Shown piece after piece: positions 1 to 7,640 of a DNA stretch of 18,547 bases (the first letter of the stretch is position 1; each line of letters opens with the position of its first letter). The stretch covers positions 1,689 to 20,235 of the forward strand of contig DDBP01000121.1 of the NCBI GenBank assembly GCA_002332795.1, in the 5' to 3' direction. The DNA comes from Anaerolineales bacterium UBA2029. Its GTDB lineage: Bacteria; Chloroflexota; Anaerolineae; Aggregatilineales; Aggregatilineaceae. The notes below the pieces were generated by a model. It was not told where the DNA came from, did not search any database, and saw only the letters and a program-made list of their open reading frames with translations. A program made the position numbers and the translations under genes.

Positions 1-1201
1 CCAGCCGGTCGGACTGCGTGATCGATCCTATTTTAATATGATCGCCACTCCAACCCACAGCCAGGTCGGCCAGCCAGTTGTCCTCGGTCTCGCCGCTGCG
101 CGCGCTGATCACCACCCGCCAGCCCGCAGCGCGCGCCAGGCGACAGGCCTCGGCGGCTTCGCTCACCGTGCCGATCTGATTGACCTTGAGCAGCAACGCA
201 TTGGCTGCGCCCAGGGCGGCGGCTTTCTGGATGCGCGCCGGGTTGGTGCACAGCAGGTCGTCGCCCATCACCATGATCCGCCCGCCCGCCTGCGCGCATA
301 GCCCCACCCAGCCGTCCCAGTCTTCCTCGGCCAGGCCATCTTCCAGGCTGACGATCGGGTAGCGGTCGAGCCAGTCCAGCAGTCGCTCGATCATGGCGGC
401 GCTGTCGAGGGTTTCTCCTTCCAGATCGTAGCGTCCGTCGCGCCAGAAGTGACTGGCGGCCACATCCAGGGTGAGCACTACGTCCCCGCCGGGCCGCAGA
501 CCGGCGCTCTCGATGGCGCGCACCGCCATTTCCAGCATGGCTTCGGTGCGCCCGAAGGCAGGGGCCAGCCCCCCTTCGTCCGCCGTCAGCAGACGCATGC
601 CATATTCGCGCAGGGTCAGCTCCGCCGCCGCCTGGAAAACGGCATGAGTCATGGACAGCACTTCGTCGGTGCTGTCGGCGGTCAGGGGCATCACCTGCAC
701 GTCCTGCGCGGCTACCTGCGCGCCGGCGTGCTTGCCCCCGCTGAACAGGTTGATCATCGGCAACGGCATGGCCCGGAGCGGTTCGCCGATTACCTCGGCG
801 AAAAAGGTATAGAGGGGGATACCGCGCTCCGCTGCCGTCGCCCGCGCAAAGGCCAGCGACACGGCCAGCAGCGCGTTGGCCCCCAGCCGCGCCTTGTTGG
901 GCGTGCCGTCCAGGGCGATCAGCGCCTCGTCCAGGGCGCGCTGCGAAGCGAAGTCGCGCCCGGCCAGTGCCGCCTGTAGTTCCCCTTCGATATGGCTGAC
1001 CGCCCGGCGACAGCCCAGCCCGCCGTAGCGGTGCGGGTCTCCGTCGCGCAGTTCCAGCGCTTCGGCGCTGCCCGTCGAAGCGCCCGACGGCACCGAGACC
1101 GTGCCCGTTGCTCCGCTGCGCAGACGACAGGTCGTCTGCACGGTGGGGCGACCCCGGCTGTCGAGAATTTCCAGCGCGGTCAGGCGTTCGATGATCGGCA
1201 T
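1..1201 (-). CDS. Divergent enolase-family protein, 3' end outside the window
   Basis: 400 codons from the ATG at 1201 are present; about 15-30 C-terminal residues lie beyond base 1. Enolase interconverts 2-phosphoglycerate and phosphoenolpyruvate in the cytoplasm. Family landmarks in order: EILDSRGRPTV (10-21), VPSGASTG (37-44), LGANALLAVSLA (106-117), GGKHAG (155-160), DEGGLAP (208-214), metal ligands D245, E287 (SLEDGL) and D314 (GDDL), K339 (LLKVNQIGT), R368/S369 and K390. Two positions invariant in true enolases differ: the usual QEF motif reads QDV (D167 for E167 in E. coli numbering), and the usual SHRSGET reads SARSGET (A367 for His369). Metal and phosphate binding should survive, but chemistry may be altered. 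The start follows TGAGGAG about 11 nt upstream. It lies 49 bp after the kinase gene in the same direction, so the two are probably one operon. It may be an enolase paralogue acting on another phosphorylated acid; no gene symbol is given for that reason. Confidence 0.9.
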   Translation of the reverse strand, partial: MPIIERLTALEILDSRGRPTVQTTCRLRSGATGTVSVPSGASTGSAEALELRDGDPHRYGGLGCRRAVSHIEGELQAALAGRDFASQRALDEALIALDGTPNKARLGANALLAVSLAFARATAAERGIPLYTFFAEVIGEPLRAMPLPMINLFSGGKHAGAQVAAQDVQVMPLTADSTDEVLSMTHAVFQAAAELTLREYGMRLLTADEGGLAPAFGRTEAMLEMAVRAIESAGLRPGGDVVLTLDVAASHFWRDGRYDLEGETLDSAAMIERLLDWLDRYPIVSLEDGLAEEDWDGWVGLCAQAGGRIMVMGDDLLCTNPARIQKAAALGAANALLLKVNQIGTVSEAAEACRLARAAGWRVVISARSGETEDNWLADLAVGWSGDHIKIGSITQSDRL

Positions 1202-1233
1202 AACAACGACACTCCTCAGGGATGCATGATGAT

Positions 1234-1268
1234 GAGTCGAGAGTCGAGAGTTATGAGTCGGGAATCGG
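1234..1268. repeat. Degenerate 7-bp tandem repeat at the kinase/enolase border
   Basis: Five consecutive heptamers read GAGTCGA, GAGTCGA, GAGTTAT, GAGTCGG, GAATCGG. The array spans the stop codon of the kinase gene (1251-1253) and encodes its last few residues (ending IPDS). It looks like an inserted or slippage-expanded intergenic repeat rather than coding sequence under selection. Confidence 0.6.
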
Positions 1269-2315
1269 GGAGAGGGGCTGCTCGAAACGCTCGATCTCCT
1301 CGACGAAAGCGCGAATCAGGTCGGGCACAGTCTCCGGCGGAGAGTGCATCAGGCGCGTGACAGCCTGACGCTGCCGATGGCGCTCGTCGTCGCGCAGGTA
1401 TTCCAGTTGCGAGCGCCCGGCGACACGCGCCAGCAGACAGCCCAGCGTATGCCGGACTGCGCGCGGTTCCAGCGCCTCCGCCCAGGGCAGGTCGCCCAGT
1501 TCGCGCCGGTACACAGCCCAGTATTCCTCCGCCGCCGCGGCGAAAGCGGCGCGCAGGGGGACGACGTGATGCGCTTTGCTCAGCAGGTGCGTCAGCGAAA
1601 AGCCCAGGTCGAAGGCTGGATCGCCGAAGTGAATCACCTCGTGATCGAGCAGCACCAGCCGCCCCTGATAGACCAGGATGTTCTTGGGACTGTAGTCGCC
1701 ATGTACCAGCGTGAGTTGTATCCCCTCCGTCTCGGCGATCAGCGCGGCCAGGAAGGGGGCTGCCTGCGGCACCTGCTGCGCCGAATACTCGTAGTATGGC
1801 TCCAGGCGCAGCGAGGCGAAGAACGAGCGGTCGGCAAAGGCCGGGGCGACTTCGTCACAGCGGGCGTAGGCGGCACGGTGAATGGTCGCCAGCAGCCGCG
1901 CGAATTGCCGTACATGATCCAGGTCGAGTTGACCGGCCAGTAACAGGGTCTTCCAGTTGGCGTGCGGTTGCGGCACGGCCTGCATTGCCAGCAGATGATG
2001 CTGCTGATCCTCGAAGACGAAGCCGGGGACGCTGCCCGGTGCCAGCTCAGCCAGCCAGCGCAAGCCAGCCGCCTCGCGGTGAATGCGCTGCGGGCTGCTG
2101 AGCCATTCGACGGGCACGCGCAGGCGGGTCAGCGCCTGCTTGATCACCCAGGCGTCCCCGTTAGCGCGGCTGACGAGCACGGTGCGGTTGGAAACACCGC
2201 CCGCCAGCGGGCGCACGAGGGGTGTTTCGTCGGGGGCGATACGCCCGGCCCGACGCAGATAGGTCAGCAGCGCGTCGGGACGTTCGATGTCCAGATCGTC
2301 AGGGGCGGGGGTCAC
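1251..2315 (-). CDS. Small-molecule kinase, aminoglycoside/choline phosphotransferase family
   Basis: 354 aa. A cytoplasmic ATP-dependent kinase of the APH/ChoK fold (the fold of aminoglycoside, choline, homoserine and methylthioribose kinases); the substrate cannot be read from sequence. Visible motifs: glycine-rich loop LAGGVSNRTVLV (37-48), candidate ATP-binding lysine K59 (VIKQA), Brenner motif HGDYSPKN (205-212) with catalytic D207 and metal-binding N212, and metal-binding D224 in LLDHE followed by GDPAFDLGF (231-239). The start is GTG at 2315, because an in-frame TAA lies 9 bp upstream and no ATG follows soon after. The downstream enolase-like gene begins 49 bp after the stop, which suggests co-transcription. 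The C-terminal residues are encoded by a tandem repeat, so the natural end may have been shifted slightly. Antibiotic resistance is possible but not indicated; a metabolic kinase is more likely beside an enolase homologue. Confidence 0.85.
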   Translation of the reverse strand: MTPAPDDLDIERPDALLTYLRRAGRIAPDETPLVRPLAGGVSNRTVLVSRANGDAWVIKQALTRLRVPVEWLSSPQRIHREAAGLRWLAELAPGSVPGFVFEDQQHHLLAMQAVPQPHANWKTLLLAGQLDLDHVRQFARLLATIHRAAYARCDEVAPAFADRSFFASLRLEPYYEYSAQQVPQAAPFLAALIAETEGIQLTLVHGDYSPKNILVYQGRLVLLDHEVIHFGDPAFDLGFSLTHLLSKAHHVVPLRAAFAAAAEEYWAVYRRELGDLPWAEALEPRAVRHTLGCLLARVAGRSQLEYLRDDERHRQRQAVTRLMHSPPETVPDLIRAFVEEIERFEQPLSPIPDS

Positions 2316-2372
2316 AGCGTCTTAATCCAGTGCACAATGCGGCAAATATACTGATCAATTTCCCCAGACCAG

Positions 2373-2401
2373 GTGACAAATGAATCGAACCATACTACAA
2401 T
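2373..2401 (+). promoter_or_regulatory. Sigma70-type promoter for the DeoR regulator
   Basis: A -35 GTGACA (2373-2378) and a -10 TACAAT (2396-2401) are separated by exactly 17 bp, each hexamer matching consensus at five of six positions. Transcription would start near 2408, about 45 nt before the regulator's ATG. Confidence 0.65.
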
Positions 2402-2414
2402 GAGTGACAAAGGA

Positions 2415-2450
2415 CTTTCGAGTTTCTTTCACTCTATATCAGTCTGAAAG
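2415..2450 (+). promoter_or_regulatory. Operator-like CTTTC/GAAAG repeats at the regulator's transcription start
   Basis: CTTTCG (2415-2420), CTTTC (2426-2430) and inverted GAAAG (2446-2450) lie just downstream of the -10 box. The two direct copies are 11 bp apart, close to one helical turn. A related cluster occupies the same place downstream of the rhaB promoter. DeoR-family repressors often bind repeated TTTC/GAAA half-sites, so autoregulation is inferred. The exact site boundaries are not resolved. Confidence 0.35.
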
Positions 2451-2452
2451 CC

Positions 2453-3256
2453 ATGTCAACCGTGCGAGATCGGCACCGGGCGATCATCGAGCTGCTCAAG
2501 CAGGAGGGGGGACGACTGTCGGTCAATGCCCTCAGTCAGCGCCTGGGCGTCAGTTCGGTGACCATCCGGCATGACCTGCGCGCGCTGGCCGAAGAAAGAA
2601 TCGTGGATCGCGTCTACGGCGTCGCGGTGTTGCGCAATGCTTCTCTCCCCACGCTGGAACTCTCCTTTGAGACGCGCGTTCAGGAAGCCGTGCGTCAGAA
2701 AGAAGCCATTGCCCGGTACGCCGCCAGCATGGTCCGGCGCGGCTACGGCATCGCCCTGGACGGCAGCACAACCGCCTTCGCCCTTGTCCCCTATCTCAAG
2801 CAGATCGGCGAACTGACCATCGTCACCAACAGCCTGTTCGTCGCGCAGCAATTCCGCGACGCGCCCCGCCTGATGGTCTACATGGCCTCCGGGCGGCTGC
2901 GCGGGGAGTCCGGTACGGTAGTGGGATCGCTCAACGGCGTGCCGGCGCTCAACCTGAACCTGGGCTTCTTCGGCGCGTGGGGGGTTTCGCCCAGCCAGGG
3001 CATCACCGACGTGAATCCGGACGAAGTTGCCATGCGCCGGGCGATGATGGCGTTGTGCCTGGAGACGATCATCATTGTGGATGGGCGCAAATGGGGTGAG
3101 ATCGCGCCCTATACCTGGGCGACCTTCGGGGAGATCGGGCGTATCATCACCGACGACAGCGCGCCGCCGGACATTGTGGAAGAAGTGCGCCGCCTGGGCG
3201 TGACGGTAGAAGTCGTGCCGGTCAGTAACGGGGCACAGGCCGCGCCGCTCAGGTGA
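2453..3256 (+). CDS. DeoR-family transcriptional regulator, probable rhamnose regulator
   Basis: 267 aa, the normal size for the family. It has an N-terminal winged helix-turn-helix (about 6-60, recognition region LGVSSVTIRHDLRAL) and a C-terminal DeoRC sugar-phosphate sensor domain (about 75-235). Sensor landmarks are DGSTTA (103-108), VTNSL (124-128), GITDVNPDEVAMRRAMM (183-199) and VDGRKWG (209-215); the last replaces the more usual D/S-S-K-F-G. DeoR proteins are usually repressors released by phosphorylated sugar intermediates, so rhamnulose 1-phosphate or a derivative is a plausible inducer here (inference). The ATG at 2453 places the HTH at the expected distance from the N-terminus; no strong Shine-Dalgarno is visible. 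The gene precedes the rhamnose operon in the same direction and is probably its local regulator. Confidence 0.9.
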   Translation: MSTVRDRHRAIIELLKQEGGRLSVNALSQRLGVSSVTIRHDLRALAEERIVDRVYGVAVLRNASLPTLELSFETRVQEAVRQKEAIARYAASMVRRGYGIALDGSTTAFALVPYLKQIGELTIVTNSLFVAQQFRDAPRLMVYMASGRLRGESGTVVGSLNGVPALNLNLGFFGAWGVSPSQGITDVNPDEVAMRRAMMALCLETIIIVDGRKWGEIAPYTWATFGEIGRIITDDSAPPDIVEEVRRLGVTVEVVPVSNGAQAAPLR

Positions 3257-3301
3257 ATTTTGATGATTTTTATGATTATTATTGAGCGCCTTAAACATTG
3301 A

Positions 3302-3330
3302 TTGACAGAGGCTGGCCGTTGGCTTATACT
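3302..3330 (+). promoter_or_regulatory. Near-consensus sigma70 promoter of the rhamnose operon
   Basis: TTGACA (3302-3307) is a perfect -35 box, TATACT (3325-3330) matches the -10 at five of six positions, and the spacer is 17 bp. Transcription should begin near 3337, inside the adjacent operator-like cluster. Such a strong basal promoter fits control by a repressor. Confidence 0.8.
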
Positions 3331-3331
3331 A

Positions 3332-3368
3332 CTTTCAAATCAAAAGTTTCGAAAGCCAGGAGCTTTCG
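3332..3368 (+). promoter_or_regulatory. Putative DeoR operator downstream of the rhaB promoter
   Basis: CTTTC (3332-3336), the palindrome TTTCGAAA (3347-3354) extended to GAAAG (3351-3355), and CTTTCG (3363-3368) lie directly over and after the expected transcription start. The CTTTC/GAAAG vocabulary and its position relative to the -10 box resemble the cluster before the DeoR gene (2415-2450). Assignment to this regulator is inference; spacing between half-sites is not identical at the two places. Confidence 0.45.
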
Positions 3369-3569
3369 CACCAAAAGATTACGTTCTGTGCAGGTTGTTA
3401 CAGCGCCACAGGCATTGTTTTCGCCTATTCTTTGACGCGCACGGGGCGCTCCACTTTGCCAGCCCGGTCTGGCCCGACTCGCGCCCGGTCACCCTGCACA
3501 CCATCCGGTTTGGGGCTGCCAGCGTATAGCCTGGCAACGCAGCAGGATCGGTACCGGCGGTGTAGCATC

Positions 3570-5009
3570 ATGAGCAACTCCAAAAAGTATGTCATTGCGG
3601 TTGACCTGGGTGCTGAATCGGGCCGCGTGATGCGCGTGGGCTTCGACGGTCAGCACCTCACCTTCGAGAATACGCATCAGTTCCCCAATATTCCGGTCGA
3701 AGTACGCGGCACCATCTACTGGGACATCCTGCGCCTGTGGCACGAAGTGCGCAGCGGCATTGACTCCTTTGCCCCTGGCGCGTCCAGCGTCGGCATAGAC
3801 ACCTGGGGCGTGGACTTCGGTCTGCTGGACCGCGACGGCAATCTGCTGGCCAATCCTGTGCACTACCGCGACAAGCGCATCATCGGCATGGACAAATGGG
3901 TGACCGAGCGCGTGCCCATGCGCGAGATTTACGAGCGCACGGGCATTCAGTACCTCTCGGTCAATACCATCTTTCAACTGGCCAGCCTGGTGGCTGCGCG
4001 CAGTCCGGTGCTGGAAAATGCCGCCCGCCTGCTGACCATGCCCGACCTGTTCCACTACTGGTTGAGCGGGACAGCGGTGGGCGAGTTCACCATGGCTACC
4101 ACCACGCAGTGCTACAACCCCCGCACCTGCGACTGGGATTGGGAGACGCTGCGCGCCCTGGGCGTGCCCACGCATATCTTCCCGGAAGTCGTGCAGCCGG
4201 GCACGCGCCTGGGCGAATACAACGGCCTGGCCGTCATCGCGCCCGCCAGTCACGACACCAACAGCGCGGTGGTGGCTGTCCCTGCCACTCGCGAGGACTT
4301 CGCCTATCTCAGCAGCGGCACCTGGAGCCTGCTGGGGGTTGAGGCCACCGAGCCGATCATCAACGACCGCGCCTTCGCCGCCAACTACACCAACGAAGGC
4401 GGCGCGTATGGCACCTTCTGCTTCCTCAAGAACGTCATGGGGCTGTGGCTGGCGCAGGAGTGTCGGCGCACCTGGCAGAACCAGGGCACGCACTACACCT
4501 GGGACGAACTGGTGGCGCAGGCCGCGCAGGCCGAACCCTTCCGCAGCCTGGTTGACCCCGACGATCCGCTCTTCCTGCCCATGGGCGATATGCCCGCCCG
4601 CATCCGCGAGTTCTGCCAGCGCACAGGGCAGCCCGTGCCGGAGACAGTGGGGCAGATGATGCGCACCGTGTACGAGAGTCTGGCCTTCAAGTACCGCCTG
4701 GTCTTCGACACGCTGCAGGAACTCACCGGGCGCACCCTCAGCCGCCTGCACATCGTGGGCGGCGGCACCAAGAACAAGCTGCTGTGTCAGATGGCCGCCG
4801 ACGCGCTGGGCGTGCCCGTCTACGCTGGGCCGGTCGAAGCGACGGCGCTGGGCAATGCTGTCGTGCAACTGATCGCTCTGGGCGAACTGGACAACATCGG
4901 GCAGGCCCGCGAGTTGCTGAGCCGCTCGGTAGATGTGGCCGAATACCTCCCGCGCGAAACGGCTGTGTGGGAAGATCAACTGCCGCGCTACAAAGCGTTG
5001 GTTTCGTGA
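3570..5009 (+). CDS. rhaB: L-rhamnulokinase (FGGY family)
   Basis: 479 aa, matching the family's usual 480-490. It phosphorylates L-rhamnulose to L-rhamnulose 1-phosphate with ATP in the cytoplasm. Evidence: the N-terminal phosphate-binding motif DLGAESGRV (12-20), GIDTWGVDFGLLD (75-87), HYRDKR (98-103), MPDLFHYWLSG (157-167), the catalytic aspartate D229 in SHDTNSAV, the adenosine-binding stretch YLSSGTWSLLG (246-256), and C-terminal GGGTKNKLLCQM. These combinations are typical of RhaB rather than xylulokinase or glycerol kinase. The ATG at 3570 was chosen because the FGGY fold starts a few residues later; an in-frame ATG at 3432 would add a tail of no recognisable function. The Shine-Dalgarno is weak. 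It is the first gene of the operon under the promoter at 3302-3330 and lies 12 bp before the transporter ATPase. Confidence 0.93.
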   Translation: MSNSKKYVIAVDLGAESGRVMRVGFDGQHLTFENTHQFPNIPVEVRGTIYWDILRLWHEVRSGIDSFAPGASSVGIDTWGVDFGLLDRDGNLLANPVHYRDKRIIGMDKWVTERVPMREIYERTGIQYLSVNTIFQLASLVAARSPVLENAARLLTMPDLFHYWLSGTAVGEFTMATTTQCYNPRTCDWDWETLRALGVPTHIFPEVVQPGTRLGEYNGLAVIAPASHDTNSAVVAVPATREDFAYLSSGTWSLLGVEATEPIINDRAFAANYTNEGGAYGTFCFLKNVMGLWLAQECRRTWQNQGTHYTWDELVAQAAQAEPFRSLVDPDDPLFLPMGDMPARIREFCQRTGQPVPETVGQMMRTVYESLAFKYRLVFDTLQELTGRTLSRLHIVGGGTKNKLLCQMAADALGVPVYAGPVEATALGNAVVQLIALGELDNIGQARELLSRSVDVAEYLPRETAVWEDQLPRYKALVS

Positions 5010-5021
5010 AGGACGTAGACA

Positions 5022-6584
5022 GTGACAGACTCGCAACCACTTCTGGAACTCAGACACATCAGCAAGAGCTTCCCTGGCGTCAAGGCGCTGGACGACGTCA
5101 GCTTTGACGTGTACGGGGGCGAAGTCCATGCCCTGCTGGGCGAAAACGGCGCGGGCAAGTCCACCCTGATCAAGATCGCGTCGGGAGTGTATCAGCCGGA
5201 TGCGGGCGAAATTCTGGTGCAGGGGCAGCCGGTACGCTTCGGCAGCCCGCGCGACGCCCAGGAAAAGGGCATTGCCACCATCTATCAGGAACTGTTGCTC
5301 TACCCCGAACTGAGCGTCGCCGAAAACATCTTCATGGGCCACGCGCCGCGCACCCGCCTGGGCGCGATTGACTGGCCGGAGATGCGCAAGAAGGCCGAGG
5401 AATTGCTGGCCTCGCTGAACATTCACGATCTGGATGTCACCAGCAAGGTAGGGCGGCTGTCGGTGGGCAACCGTCAGCGCGTCGAGATCGCCAAGGCGCT
5501 CTCCATGAACGCGCGGGTGCTGATCATGGACGAGCCGAGCGCGGCCATCACCGAGGCGGACGTCGAGCGCCTGTTTGAGATCATCCGCCTGCTCAAAGAA
5601 CGGCAGGTGGGCATCGTCTACATCAGTCACCGCCTGCACGAAGTCTTCGATATCGGCGACCGGGTGACTGTGCTGCGCGATGGCCATTACATTGCCACCA
5701 AACAGGTCGCCGAGACGAACGAAGACGACCTGGTCAACATGATGGTCGGGCGCACGCTCGACAACATGTTCCCCAAGCTGGAGACGCAGATCGGCGACGT
5801 GGTGCTGGAAGTGCGCGGCCTCAGCCGCCGTCGCCTGTTTCAGGATGTCAGCTTCAAGCTCCGCGCCGGCGAGATCGTGGGCATGGCCGGGCTGGTGGGG
5901 TCGGGACGTAGCGAAGTGGCGCAGTCCATCTTCGGCCTGTTGCCCCCGCAGTCCGGCGCGATCTTCATGGACGGCAAGGAGATCAAGGTCAAGAATCCGG
6001 CGCAGGCGATGCGCTACGGCATTGCCTATCTGCCCGAAGATCGCGGTACGCAGGGACTGATCCGGCAGATGCAGTTGCGCGAGAACACGTCGCTCACGGT
6101 GCTGCGCGACCTGTCGCGGGCCGGTTTCATCAACCGCCAGAAGGAACTGGAACTGGCCCAGAGCACCATCGAGAAACTCGCCATTCGCGCCTATAGCCCG
6201 CTGCAACTGGTCGGCAAGCTCTCTGGCGGCAATCAGCAGAAAGTGGTGGTGGGCAAATGGCTGGCGACCAGGCCGCGCGTGTTGATCGTGGACGAACCCA
6301 CGCGCGGCATTGACGTGGGCGCGAAGGCCGAAATTCACCGCCTGCTCAGCGAACTGGCCCAACAAGGGCTGGCGATCCTGATGATCTCCAGCGAACTGCC
6401 AGAGATCATAGGGATGAGCGATCGCGTCCTGGTGATGCGCGAAGGCAGGCTGGTGGCCGAGTTCTCGCGGGCAGAAGCCACGCAAGAGAATATCGGCATG
6501 GCGATGATGGGCAACTGGGTGAACAATGGCAGCGGCCTGGGTGAAAAAGTACAGGCAACGGACGGTGTCGCATGGCAAGCATAA
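5022..6584 (+). CDS. rhaT: Rhamnose ABC importer, duplicated ATP-binding subunit
   Basis: 520 aa with two tandem ATPase domains, the architecture of CUT2 sugar importers (RbsA, XylG, RhaT). First domain: Walker A GENGAGKST, signature LSVGNRQRVEIAKAL, Walker B VLIMDEPS, switch histidine in YISHR. Second domain (from about residue 265): a degenerate Walker A, GLVGSGRSEV, with the signature LSGGNQQKVVVGKWL and Walker B VLIVDEPTRGIDVG. A non-canonical second P-loop is normal for this family, so one site is expected to hydrolyse ATP. It sits on the cytoplasmic face of the permeases encoded next. The start is GTG at 5022 with AGGA about 8 nt upstream. Its 3' end overlaps the next gene by 13 bp. Rhamnose specificity comes from its place between rhaB and rhaI, not from the sequence itself. 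Confidence 0.9.
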   Translation: MTDSQPLLELRHISKSFPGVKALDDVSFDVYGGEVHALLGENGAGKSTLIKIASGVYQPDAGEILVQGQPVRFGSPRDAQEKGIATIYQELLLYPELSVAENIFMGHAPRTRLGAIDWPEMRKKAEELLASLNIHDLDVTSKVGRLSVGNRQRVEIAKALSMNARVLIMDEPSAAITEADVERLFEIIRLLKERQVGIVYISHRLHEVFDIGDRVTVLRDGHYIATKQVAETNEDDLVNMMVGRTLDNMFPKLETQIGDVVLEVRGLSRRRLFQDVSFKLRAGEIVGMAGLVGSGRSEVAQSIFGLLPPQSGAIFMDGKEIKVKNPAQAMRYGIAYLPEDRGTQGLIRQMQLRENTSLTVLRDLSRAGFINRQKELELAQSTIEKLAIRAYSPLQLVGKLSGGNQQKVVVGKWLATRPRVLIVDEPTRGIDVGAKAEIHRLLSELAQQGLAILMISSELPEIIGMSDRVLVMREGRLVAEFSRAEATQENIGMAMMGNWVNNGSGLGEKVQATDGVAWQA

Positions 6585-7627
6585 CGCAGGCAGTCCCCGC
6601 GCGGCGTCAACGGCTTTTCGGCTCTTCCATTCTGCGCACCATCTTAGGCAGCCAGGAAGCGGTGTTGCTGGTGGCCCTGGTGCTGTTGATCGCCTTTGTG
6701 GGCAACGAAAACAGCAGTTTTTGGGCAACCCGCAACATGGTCAACGTATTCGCGGGCTACGCCTACATCGCCATTGCCGCGCTCGGCATGACGATGGTCA
6801 TCATCACCGGCAACATTGACATTTCGGTCGGGTCGCTGATGGTGACGCTCTCCATGCTCAGCGGGGCCATCGTGGTCTACGACTACCCATCGTGGCTGCC
6901 CCTCGAGGCGATCATTGGCATCTCGTGGGTTTTGCCCGTCATATTCGGCGCGCTGATCGGCGCCATCATCGGTTTCTTCGTCACTTACCTGCGCATCCCG
7001 GCCATCGTGGTCACGCTGGGCTTTCTGAGCATCCTCAAGGGTCTGCTGATCATCGCCAGCCAGGGCGAGCGCATCACGGGCATGCCCAAGGCGTATGCGC
7101 TGGCGCAGCGACGCCCCTTGCAGGGCATTCCCTTCCCCATCTTCGAGGACTTCTTCCACATGCTGACCATGCCGGTGATCCTGATGGTCATCCTGATGGT
7201 GCTGGTCGCCTTGTGGATGCGCTATAGCCCGACCGGGCGCGCGATGTACGCCGTCGGCGGCAACGCCGAAGCCGCCCGCCTGTCTGGCATTTCCGAACAT
7301 CGCATCGAGATGACGGCCTTCATCCTCAACGGCGTCTTCGTGGGCATCGCCGCGGTCCTCAATGCCACGCAGTTCAGCGTGATCCAGGTGACGCTGCCCC
7401 CCATCGAGCTGCAGATCATCACCGCTACGGTGGTAGGCGGGGTCAGTATCCTGGGCGGCACAGGCACCGTGGTCGGCGCAGTGCTGGCGGCGATCCTGCT
7501 CAATACCATCACCAAGGCGCTGGTCTTTCTGGATATCTCGCCTTTCTGGACGCGGGCGATCCAGGGCGTGCTGATCCTGATTACGGTGCTGGCCGATCTG
7601 TTCCGTCGCCAACGCCAGTCGGACTAG
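6572..7627 (+). CDS. rhaP: Rhamnose ABC importer permease 1
   Basis: 351 aa membrane protein of the CUT2 permease family (BPD_transp_2), with many hydrophobic helices from about residue 28 onward. Family motifs are GMTMVIITGNIDISVGS (about 72-88), the cytoplasmic coupling-loop sequence GRAMYAVGGNAEAARLSGI, and the late glycine-rich TATVVGGVSILGGTGTVVG. A short cytoplasmic N-terminus rich in Arg and Gln precedes the first helix. It should pair with the second permease to form the channel and engage the ATPase through the GGN-EAARLSGI loop. The ATG at 6572 lies inside the end of the ATPase gene, pointing to translational coupling. Confidence 0.9.
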   Translation: MASITQAVPARRQRLFGSSILRTILGSQEAVLLVALVLLIAFVGNENSSFWATRNMVNVFAGYAYIAIAALGMTMVIITGNIDISVGSLMVTLSMLSGAIVVYDYPSWLPLEAIIGISWVLPVIFGALIGAIIGFFVTYLRIPAIVVTLGFLSILKGLLIIASQGERITGMPKAYALAQRRPLQGIPFPIFEDFFHMLTMPVILMVILMVLVALWMRYSPTGRAMYAVGGNAEAARLSGISEHRIEMTAFILNGVFVGIAAVLNATQFSVIQVTLPPIELQIITATVVGGVSILGGTGTVVGAVLAAILLNTITKALVFLDISPFWTRAIQGVLILITVLADLFRRQRQSD

Positions 7628-7640
7628 GAAGTAACTAGAG

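Larger units (their letters stand above)
3257..3569 (+). other. Regulatory leader region between the regulator and rhaB
   Basis: This 313-base stretch has no convincing gene. It begins with an AT-rich, TGATT-rich tract (3257-3285), unlike the GC-rich surroundings. A strong promoter (3302-3330) and operator-like repeats (3332-3368) follow, then about 200 nt of untranslated leader up to the rhaB ATG. The rhaB frame is open back to an ATG at 3432, but translation from there would add 46 residues with no similarity to kinase N-termini. No riboswitch class is recognised in the leader. Confidence 0.6.

Noticed and set aside
1..2315. Methionine salvage reading (kinase as MtnK, class II aldolase as MtnB, enolase step)
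   Set aside because: The enolase is of the glycolytic family, not the salvage enolase families; the aldolase keeps the aldolase glutamate; and it sits with rhaI, far from the kinase.
3432..3569. Upstream extension of the rhaB frame
   Set aside because: The extra 46 residues lie in the leader, lack a ribosome site and precede the normal kinase N-terminus.
3369..3569. Riboswitch in the rhaB leader
   Set aside because: No known riboswitch core was recognised, and operator-type control by the adjacent regulator explains the region better.
3489..6728. A 1079-codon open frame on the minus strand
   Set aside because: It is antisense to rhaB and the transporter ATPase, which have full family motifs. 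Its product is rich in His, Gln, Arg and Ala, the usual shadow composition of GC-rich genes.
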